NCBI GenBank assembly: GCA_016280485.1
Contig: JAEEGU010000062.1
Location: forward strand, 1-9,619
Length of the DNA stretch: 9,619 bases
Direction of reading: 5' to 3'
Source of the DNA: Bacillota bacterium
GTDB taxonomy: Bacteria; Bacillota; Clostridia; Peptostreptococcales; Anaerovoracaceae
Every line of letters begins with the position of its first letter. Within the stretch, counting starts at the first letter, position 1. Below are positions 5,383 through 9,619 of the stretch, piece after piece. A model generated the notes under the pieces. It was not told where the DNA came from. It was given only the letters and a program-made list of their open reading frames with translations, and did not search any database. The position numbers and the translations under genes were made by a program.

Positions 5383-5411
5383 ATTTTACACTACCGCGTG
5401 GGTAATTTAAA
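5383..5411 (-). promoter_or_regulatory. Candidate promoter of the XRE gene
   Basis: Minus strand: TTTAAA (5411-5406), 17-bp spacer, TAAAAT (5388-5383). The predicted leader (from about 5376) contains an operator-like ATCGAATCGC (5364-5373, read on minus). Moderate match only. Confidence 0.4.
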
Positions 5412-5430
5412 TATATTATGATAAAAAATA

Positions 5431-5459
5431 TTGACAAAGCGAATAGTTCGTGATAACAT
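5431..5459 (+). promoter_or_regulatory. Promoter of the DIP1984-like gene with operator in its spacer
   Basis: TTGACA (5431-5436), 17-bp spacer, TAACAT (5454-5459), start about 5466. The palindrome CGAATAGTTCG (5440-5450) fills the spacer, so a bound repressor would block RNA polymerase directly. Confidence 0.75.
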
Positions 5460-5491
5460 TTGCATAAGCGAATGATTCGACATATCGAATC
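5440..5491. promoter_or_regulatory. Operator array for the XRE repressor
   Basis: Two 11-bp palindromes, CGAATAGTTCG (5440-5450) and CGAATGATTCG (5469-5479), with centres 29 bp apart, and a third half-site giving the dyad GATTCGA-CATA-TCGAATC (5474-5491). A further related site is at 5364-5373. The sites flank the -10 and predicted start. They are shorter than the Gram-positive LexA box (CGAAC-N4-GTTCG), so LexA is less likely than the adjacent XRE protein. Confidence 0.65.
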
Positions 5492-5539
5492 GGCAAAAGC
5501 CAAAGTACGAACTCTAAATAAATAAAGGAGGAAACTTAA

Positions 5540-6199
5540 ATGTCGGAAAAAATGTTAGTGACACAGGCTCTTGATGAAAGAGATCTGCTGGTTAAAAAGA
5601 TTGGAGATAAAATCGAAAAAGCTTCGTTCACTGATGTGAAAAAGCACAATGAAGAAAATGTAGCAGATGGACGAATTAGCGAGGCTGAATATCGAAAGGA
5701 CGCAGAGCGCGCATTCCAGCAGATTATGGATTTGATTCAGCGCTTTCAGAAAATCGATGCGGCAATCGTGGCCTCGAATGCGGCAACCGTAATAAGCACA
5801 AGCTTCGGCGATTATACCGTTGCTGCAGCAATTTCACTGCGAGCGAGGTTGCGCACCGAAAGCACATATGAAGACGAAGCTGATTTTGAGAAAATGCTCT
5901 TTAGAAAAATGAGTCGCGAGCTAGAGGATAGGCTTATGCTTATGGAAAACAAAAATAAGCAGCTGGAAGCTACGGCAGCGGAGATGCGTTTGAGCATACT
6001 CGGCAAGGATTCAAAGGCGAAGGACGAAAAGCCGCTGGAGGTTGTTGAGACTTATGTGAAGGAAAACACGACCGAACTGGTTGACCCGTTGGACGCGAAA
6101 AAGAAGATTGAGGAGATTCGCGAGAGGAGAGCGCTTTTGCTCTCAGAAATAGACACGAAAATCAAAGTCTCTAATGCGACAACCTTCATAGAAATATAA
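5540..6199 (+). CDS. DIP1984-like all-helical protein of unknown function
   Basis: 219 aa, soluble, no signal peptide or membrane segment. Strong SD AAAGGAGG (5524-5531), 8 nt before the ATG. The sequence is almost all charged helix: an opening VTQALDERDLLVKKIGDKI, a helix ending NAATVI (about residues 79-84), YTVAAAISLRARL (about 92-104), a long Glu/Lys/Met helix (110-150), a Lys/Asp/Glu-rich linker, and a closing helix ending in SNATTFIEI. The order (Leu-x-Glu/Asp-Arg-Asp-Leu helix, Asn-x-x-Thr helix end, 'tdAla..R' helix, final Asn-x-x-Thr end) recalls the DIP1984/DUF6847 group of helical-bundle proteins, which are usually nearer 150 aa. Family call from memory, moderate confidence; no biochemical role is known to me. 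Controlled by the operator-bearing promoter at 5431 and followed without a terminator by a tRNA-like RNA. Confidence 0.6.
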   Translation: MSEKMLVTQALDERDLLVKKIGDKIEKASFTDVKKHNEENVADGRISEAEYRKDAERAFQQIMDLIQRFQKIDAAIVASNAATVISTSFGDYTVAAAISLRARLRTESTYEDEADFEKMLFRKMSRELEDRLMLMENKNKQLEATAAEMRLSILGKDSKAKDEKPLEVVETYVKENTTELVDPLDAKKKIEEIRERRALLLSEIDTKIKVSNATTFIEI

Positions 6200-6243
6200 T
6201 AGTTGAATTGCCTGCAGCACGAAAACTCAAACTCGGCTCCCTG

Positions 6244-6263
6244 GGCAGCGGGGATAAGCTGCC
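6244..6263 (+). other. Hairpin upstream of the tRNA-like RNA
   Basis: 6-bp GC-rich stem GGCAGC/GCTGCC with an 8-nt loop, in the 3' region of the DIP1984-like transcript. No T-run follows, so it does not look like a terminator. It may be part of the following structured RNA. Confidence 0.4.
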
Positions 6264-6267
6264 GCAG

Positions 6268-6382
6268 AAAACAGCGGGATTCCGAAGTAGCTCATAGGTA
6301 GAGCATACGGTTTGTTACCGTACGATGAAGGTTCAAATCCTTTCTTTGGTGCGCATCCCTCCAGACGCATGTTATCTGTTTT
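6268..6382 (+). ncRNA. tRNA-like structured RNA (tRNA core 6281-6350 inside extra outer stems)
   Basis: The core folds as a cloverleaf: acceptor CCGAAG/CTTTGG (first pair T-T mismatched), D stem GCTC/GAGC with loop ATAGGTA, anticodon stem TACGG/CCGTA with loop TTTGTTA (formal anticodon TGT, Thr), 4-nt variable loop, T stem GAAGG/CCTTT with loop TTCAAAT. Odd points: no CCA is encoded, position 37 is T rather than a purine, and the anticodon arm looks like a shifted tRNA-Asn arm. Outside the cloverleaf, GGGAT (6276-6280) pairs with ATCCC (6355-6359), and AAAACAG (6268-6274) with CTGTTTT (6376-6382), so the core sits on an extended closing stem, followed by a short T-run. That is unlike a normal tRNA precursor end and closer to tRNA-like modules of Y-RNA-like RNAs. 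It lies 69 bp after the DIP1984-like stop with no promoter seen between, so it is probably co-transcribed. The alternative is a decayed or phage-type tRNA gene. Confidence 0.55.
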
Positions 6383-6383
6383 T

Positions 6384-6660
6384 GGTTCTAAATCTTATGT
6401 GACCTGTAGTCTGTAGTTGTTTTGGATATGAACGGTTAAAGGTGACATATAAACTTTTACGCAGGCATAGCGATATGCTGAAATCCATGATCATGGTTTT
6501 GCGTGCTGGCCGATTGGCGCGGAGTTTCCACATGGCTGTGCTGTAGGCAAATTTAAGGATTCTGTCAAAAGGCTTTGATAAATCCGATATATGGCCCTGC
6601 TCTCTGAATAAAAGAGAGTGGGGCCATCATTATGTGTTGATAAAAGCGGCAAAAAGTGAT
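6384..6660. other. Non-coding stretch with hairpins; no convincing gene
   Basis: I see no ORF with a ribosome site here. Structures present: ACGCA (6459-6463) can pair with TGCGT (6500-6504), enclosing a GCATA-GCGA-TATGC hairpin with a GNRA-type loop (6465-6478) and a 12-bp perfect palindrome CCATGATCATGG (6485-6496), which together could form a three-way junction. A strong terminator-like hairpin follows at 6591-6627. The rest reads like decayed sequence. Confidence 0.4.
6591..6627 (+). terminator. Strong hairpin, possible terminator without a T-run
   Basis: 15-bp stem (6591-6605 with 6613-6627, two G-T pairs) and 7-nt loop GAATAAA. It is followed by CATTATG rather than a T-run, so termination would be weak. 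It may instead be the 3' end of a structured RNA from the region before it. Confidence 0.45.
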
Positions 6661-6669
6661 TATCTAATC

Positions 6670-6698
6670 TTGCCCCGCAGGGCAAAAAAGGTTATAAT
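6670..6698 (+). promoter_or_regulatory. Promoter of the diguanylate cyclase gene with overlapping dyads
   Basis: TTGCCC (6670-6675), 17-bp spacer, consensus TATAAT (6693-6698); start about 6705. The -35 is one arm of the palindrome TTGCCC-CGCA-GGGCAA (6670-6685), and an outer dyad TATCTAAT/ATTAGATA (6661-6668 and 6697-6704) spans the whole promoter. Both are candidate binding sites for a regulator. Confidence 0.6.
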
Positions 6699-6704
6699 TA
6701 GATA

Positions 6705-6771
6705 GCCGTATGGCCCGGCTGCGAGCCATGACCCACCTATTGAGATAAAACAACGGAAAGGAGCCCCCTTC
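6705..6771 (+). promoter_or_regulatory. 5' leader of the cyclase gene with competing hairpins
   Basis: About 67-nt leader. ATGGC (6710-6714) can pair with GCCAT (6725-6729), or GGCT (6717-6720) with AGCC (6724-6727). SD GGAAAGGAG (6755-6763) is 8 nt before the GTG start. I compared it with the c-di-GMP-I riboswitch and did not find its core motifs. Confidence 0.35.
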
Positions 6772-8331
6772 GTGAAGAGGAACGACACACCGGAAATCCG
6801 GTTTGGCGGCGACAAAATCGGCGTCCGCCAGGGCCTCAGCGAAATGATTAGAAACAGCCACCTAAGCGGAGTAAAGAAGCAGGTGGTTCTTTCTGCTGTC
6901 CTTATAAACATCTTCTTCATCGGCGTAATTTCCATTTACTATATGCTGCTGTACACGGAAACCCAGGGGGACATCCTCAAAACCGGCAAGCTGGGCGCGG
7001 TGACGGCGGCTTCACAGGTCGAGCAATACATTTCGACCGGTATTAACACCATCAACCTGGCGAGCCATACCGTCGAAAATATGATAAGCGAGGGGCGCAC
7101 TTCCTCGGAAATCGTTGACTTCCTGCTGAATCAGTCCGTTGCCATCACAAACATCACCGACGGCGAGAGCCCCGGCCTTTATGGCTACATGAACGACGAG
7201 TACCTCGACGGCACGAACACCGGCTGGGACCCGGGCGAGGACTACGATCCGACGGTGAGACCTTGGTACACCCAGGCGGCTGCCGGGGGCGGCGAAGTTG
7301 CAGTAGTCGACCCATACCTCGATTTGGACTCAAACACAATCATGATTGCGCTCTCGAAAATGCTTAGCGACGGCAAGAGCGTCGTTGCGATGGACTTCTC
7401 GATGGAAAAGCTCCAGAAGATGACCGAAGAAGTCGCGCGGGACGATGAAAGCGACATGGAAGTCGTACTGACCGCCACTTACAAGGTCATCGCCCACTCC
7501 GACAAGGAAGAGGTGGGCAAGGACTACTCGCAGGGCGGGCGCACCTTTGGCCGCATGCTCGTGAAGGAGCTGCAGTCGGCCGCTTCGGACGCCTTCGAGA
7601 TGAACTACGACGGCAAGGAGTACATGGTCTACGTGGAGCACGTCGCAAGCGACTGGCTGTGCCTGTCGGTGACCGACTACACGAGGGAGAACCTCCGCCT
7701 GAACGCGCTGTTCATCCTGACGGTGCTGGCAATCACGTTCTCCGTCTGCATTCTGGCAGTCATGATAAGCGGCTCGATCCGCAAGGACCAGACGGCAGAA
7801 GAGCTCGCGAAAAACCTCTCCACGGCCGAAAGCGTTGCCTTTAGCGACAACCTGACCGGCGTCGGCAGCAAGGCGGCTTATGTGCGGCTTGCCGAAAACA
7901 TCGAGCGCGGCTTCGCCGAAGGCAAGACGGCGGTTGCCGTCGTGATGGTGGACGCGAACAACCTCAAGCTGATTAACGACCAATACGGCCACGAGGCAGG
8001 CGACAAGTACCTGCGCGGCTGCTGCAAGGTCATTTGCGATATATACAAGCACTCGCCGGTGTTCAGAATCGGCGGCGACGAGTTCGTGGCCGTGCTGACG
8101 GGCGAGGACTACGAAAACCGCGAGGCGCTCAAGACCGAAATCAAGGAAGAGTTCCGCACCGACTACTCGCAGAGCGGCAGACCGGAGTGGGAGCGCTACT
8201 CCGCCGCGGTGGGCATGTCCGAGTTTAAGTCGGGCGACACCTGCCTCGAGGACATCCTAAAGCGCGCCGATCGCGAAATGTACGAGGACAAGGCCGAGTT
8301 TAAGCGCGGGCATACCTCAGATAAAGCGTAA
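6772..8331 (+). CDS. Membrane diguanylate cyclase: dCache sensor plus GGDEF
   Basis: 519 aa, GTG start. Predicted to make c-di-GMP from two GTP in response to an extracellular ligand. Order: short cytoplasmic N-terminus, TM1 (about 38-61), extracellular double-Cache sensor (about 65-305) with the classic DPTVRPWYTQA (159-169) and PYLDLDSNTIMIALSKML (181-198), TM2 (about 311-334), a short linker helix and the GGDEF domain (about 355-510). The active site RIGGDEF is intact (422-428), as are DNLTGVGSKAAY (359-370) and DANNLKLINDQYGHEAGD (394-411), which hold metal- and GTP-binding residues. The residues just before GGDEF (YKHSPVF) contain no RxxD, so the usual inhibitory I-site is absent. It has its own promoter and no co-directional partner, and it ends in a strong terminator. 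No EAL domain. An active cyclase is very likely; the ligand is unknown, though the RPWY motif fits small organic ligands such as amino acids. Confidence 0.93.
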   Translation: MKRNDTPEIRFGGDKIGVRQGLSEMIRNSHLSGVKKQVVLSAVLINIFFIGVISIYYMLLYTETQGDILKTGKLGAVTAASQVEQYISTGINTINLASHTVENMISEGRTSSEIVDFLLNQSVAITNITDGESPGLYGYMNDEYLDGTNTGWDPGEDYDPTVRPWYTQAAAGGGEVAVVDPYLDLDSNTIMIALSKMLSDGKSVVAMDFSMEKLQKMTEEVARDDESDMEVVLTATYKVIAHSDKEEVGKDYSQGGRTFGRMLVKELQSAASDAFEMNYDGKEYMVYVEHVASDWLCLSVTDYTRENLRLNALFILTVLAITFSVCILAVMISGSIRKDQTAEELAKNLSTAESVAFSDNLTGVGSKAAYVRLAENIERGFAEGKTAVAVVMVDANNLKLINDQYGHEAGDKYLRGCCKVICDIYKHSPVFRIGGDEFVAVLTGEDYENREALKTEIKEEFRTDYSQSGRPEWERYSAAVGMSEFKSGDTCLEDILKRADREMYEDKAEFKRGHTSDKA

Positions 8332-8351
8332 AAAATGTGATAATATGCGAT

Positions 8352-8396
8352 AATATGACTAGGAGCGCAGTGACTCGCTCCCTAGTCATATTTTTT
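8352..8396 (+). terminator. Terminator of the cyclase gene (hairpin A)
   Basis: Long stem (8352-8367 with 8376-8392, one bulged base) with loop CAGTGACT, followed directly by a T-run to 8396. It begins 20 bp after the cyclase stop codon. Confidence 0.9.
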
Positions 8397-8557
8397 GTTG
8401 CGGGCATCCGGATTTTTCGAAGGAAAAGCAGGGATTTGTGACTAAGAGTGCAGTGACTCGCTCCTTAGTCATATTTTTGTTGCGGGCATCCGGATTTTTC
8501 GGAGAAAAACGCTGAGATTTGTGACTAGGAGCGCAGTGACTCGCTCCCTAGTCACAA
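8357..8557. repeat. Tandem 83-bp repeat with three terminator-like hairpins
   Basis: Units start at 8357, 8440 and 8523 (the third is only the hairpin). Each unit is a 31-bp hairpin plus a 52-bp spacer that shares TTGTTGCGGGCATCCGGATT and TTTTCG. Hairpins A and C have identical 31-bp cores. B differs by G-to-A and C-to-T on opposite arms, which keeps the pair, and by one C-to-T giving a G-T pair. Hairpins A and B are followed by T-runs and C is not. Possible uses: stacked terminators insulating the DUF3990 operon, or a genome-wide interspersed element. Confidence 0.85.
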
Positions 8558-8615
8558 GTCTGCGATTTAAGGCCCGCCCCACCGGCAAAACTCACATCTC
8601 AATGGTACACGCCGC

Positions 8616-8644
8616 TTGACAAACTAACATCATAATGTTACAAT
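8616..8644 (+). promoter_or_regulatory. Promoter of the DUF3990 operon with operator-like dyad
   Basis: TTGACA (8616-8621), 17-bp spacer, TACAAT (8639-8644), start about 8651. The spacer and first -10 bases form a 16-bp dyad TAACATCATAATGTTA (8625-8640), placed so that a bound protein would block the promoter. SD AAAGGAG (8671-8677) is 7 nt from the ATG at 8685. A three-codon ORF ATG-CCA-TGA (8680-8688) overlaps that start. Confidence 0.7.
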
Positions 8645-8684
8645 TAGACCGACGAGACCAACGAAACCACAAAGGAGCAATGCC

Positions 8685-9359
8685 ATGATTATCTATCACG
8701 GATCCAAAAACATCATAGAAAAACCTGAATACGGCAAAGGCAAGCCATATAACGACTATGGTCGTGGCTTTTACTGCACGGAATTCCCGGAGCTTGCCAA
8801 GGAGTGGGCTTGTGATGACGAAGGCGGCGGGTACGCAAACAAATACGAGCTCGACCTCACAGGGCTGAAAACACTTGACCTAAACGGAAAAGACTTTTGC
8901 ATACTTCATTGGATCTCCATTTTGCTAAGCAACCGCAGATTCACGCTCGACAACGACCTCGCAGCGCAGGCAAGGACCTATATTTTGAAAAACTTTCCGG
9001 TGAGCACCGAAGGCATTGACATCATCAAGGGCTATCGCGCGGACGACTCATATTTCTCTTATGCCCGGGATTTTTTGCAGAACACGATTTCCGTAAAGCG
9101 CCTTTCACAGGTTATGAAGCTTGGGAATCTCGGCAATCAAATTGTTCTGATTTCACCGAAAGCCTTTGAAAACATACATTTCCTTGGGTATGAAGAAGCA
9201 CCGCAGGAAACCCACTTGCCGCTCCGAAAGAAGAGAGATGAACTTGCAAGGGTTGCCTATTTAACAAATAGGCAAGGAATTGAGTTTTCCACTGACGATC
9301 TTTATATGATTGACATTATCAGAAACGGGGTGAATGCTGATGATCCACGCTTACAATGA
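8685..9359 (+). CDS. DUF3990-family protein, predicted ADP-ribosyltransferase-like
   Basis: 224 aa, soluble. Opening MIIYHGSKNIIEKPEYGKGK then DYGRGFYCTEFPELAKEWA is the DUF3990 signature. By sequence pattern it resembles ADP-ribosyltransferase folds, with His5 and the Tyr-rich YGRGFY (25-30) as likely NAD-pocket residues. Further family blocks: IIKGYRADDSYF (113-124) and NQIVLISPKAF (151-161). The length of the first 165 residues fits the domain; the last 60, starting LPLRKKRDELARVAYL, look like a helical tail. It has its own promoter with an operator-like dyad, and its last 20 bp overlap the next gene, so the two products are made together. In Clostridia such genes often sit with small partner genes, which suggests a toxin/antitoxin or effector/immunity pair. 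Family call is good; activity and target are inferred. Confidence 0.8.
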   Translation: MIIYHGSKNIIEKPEYGKGKPYNDYGRGFYCTEFPELAKEWACDDEGGGYANKYELDLTGLKTLDLNGKDFCILHWISILLSNRRFTLDNDLAAQARTYILKNFPVSTEGIDIIKGYRADDSYFSYARDFLQNTISVKRLSQVMKLGNLGNQIVLISPKAFENIHFLGYEEAPQETHLPLRKKRDELARVAYLTNRQGIEFSTDDLYMIDIIRNGVNADDPRLQ

Positions 9360-9619
9360 GATGTACCTTCCGGGAGTTATGAAGAATATTGCCGCGCTGA
9401 CGGATATGGCAATCAACGCAGAAGGACTCGACGCAGACGAGTTCGGGCAAGCGTTTGCCAAGTCTTCCGTGGCTGCAAAAATCGAGCGGGCCATTCCGGA
9501 TATGCTCGCGGGCAAATCGGCGACCGAAATGCTTGCGCTAATCCTAAAAAAAGAGGTCGACTATACGAATGTTCCCATGGACCGCACCCCCGAATACTGG
9601 GCGGGGTGGATATTGGCAA
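9340..9619 (+). CDS. Partner of the DUF3990 gene (partial, runs off the window)
   Basis: Open frame of 93 codons with no stop before the window end. ATG 9340-9342 follows CGGGGTGA by about 6 nt and overlaps the DUF3990 end by 20 bp. The protein opens MIHAYNEMYLPGVMKNIAAL, continues with a helical Asp/Glu/Ala-rich stretch, then IPDMLAGKSATEMLALILKK and TPEYWAGWILA. I recall Clostridial hypothetical proteins beginning MIHAYNExYL and containing a late PEYWxGW motif next to DUF3990 genes; this appears to be one. Codon use matches its neighbour. The likely role is antitoxin or regulator of the DUF3990 protein, by position only. Confidence 0.75.
   Translation, partial: MIHAYNEMYLPGVMKNIAALTDMAINAEGLDADEFGQAFAKSSVAAKIERAIPDMLAGKSATEMLALILKKEVDYTNVPMDRTPEYWAGWILA

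Noticed and set aside
5440..5479. LexA (SOS) boxes
   Set aside because: The palindromes are 11 bp (CGAATNNTTCG), while the Gram-positive LexA box is CGAAC-N4-GTTCG (14 bp); an XRE gene lies directly beside them.
6281..6350. Ordinary tRNA-Thr or tRNA-Asn gene
   Set aside because: The cloverleaf is present, but it lacks CCA, has a mismatched first pair, a T at position 37 and extra enclosing stems; kept as tRNA-like instead.
4993..6382. Prophage or integrative element
   Set aside because: The XRE repressor with a divergent promoter and tRNA-like sequence hints at one, but there is no integrase, structural or replication gene and no clear attachment repeat in the window.
6661..6771. c-di-GMP riboswitch before the cyclase gene
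   Set aside because: GCAGGGCAA superficially resembles part of the GEMM-I core, but the remaining conserved blocks and the three-helix arrangement are missing, and this part overlaps a good -35/-10 promoter.
7330..8052. 240-aa minus-strand open frame
   Set aside because: Antisense to the intact Cache-GGDEF gene; rich in His/Val/Ala from complementary codons, no SD.
8357..8557. CRISPR array
   Set aside because: The repeats are hairpins with near-identical 52-bp spacers and only three units; CRISPR spacers would be unique.

Overview
The window looks like chromosomal DNA from a low-to-moderate-GC Gram-positive bacterium of the Clostridia type (gut, oral or rumen Lachnospiraceae or Family XIII style). 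The reasons are strong AAAGGAG-type ribosome sites, TTGACA/TATAAT promoters with 17-18 bp spacers, a monotopic sugar-phosphate transferase next to a WbuB-like glycosyltransferase, a Cache-GGDEF protein with one membrane segment on each side of the sensor, and accessory gene families common in Clostridia (Hol_Tox-like peptide, DUF3990). I cannot name the species.

Layout. (1) 1-2172, plus strand: the end of a surface-polysaccharide operon, with a 22-codon tail of an unknown gene, a GT4 glycosyltransferase with an odd inserted linker, and a phosphoglycosyl transferase that would start the lipid-linked glycan. (2) 2173-4582: a large O-antigen ligase/polymerase-like membrane protein (728 aa, minus strand) that converges on this operon. 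A small-RNA gene with its own promoter and terminator sits between the two 3' ends. (3) 4600-4990: a second copy of that small RNA, now facing a minus-strand transcript that encodes a very short hydrophobic peptide of the holin-like type I toxin kind. Two convergent promoters, one shared hairpin and a toxin start region locked in a hairpin under a leader ORF make this a par/Fst-like type I toxin-antitoxin locus. It is too small for ordinary gene callers. (4) 4993-6385: a divergent pair of XRE repressor (minus) and DIP1984-like helical protein (plus), with an 11-bp palindromic operator inside the promoter spacer. It is followed by a tRNA-like RNA enclosed in extra outer stems. (5) 6385-8331: a non-coding stretch with hairpins, then a membrane diguanylate cyclase with its own promoter. 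(6) 8332-8684: three copies of a terminator-like hairpin with an 83-bp period, then a promoter with a palindromic operator. (7) 8685-9619: a DUF3990 (ADP-ribosyltransferase-like) gene whose end overlaps a second gene that runs off the window. This is probably a toxin/partner pair.

Reading: the glycan genes and the ligase/polymerase plausibly make and finish one surface polymer. The rest is a string of small accessory modules (type I TA, repressor/RNA cassette, DUF3990 pair), each with its own promoter and terminators. The most novel-looking parts are the unannotated type I TA locus with its orphan antitoxin copy 2.4 kb away, and the tRNA-like RNA behind the DIP1984-like gene.
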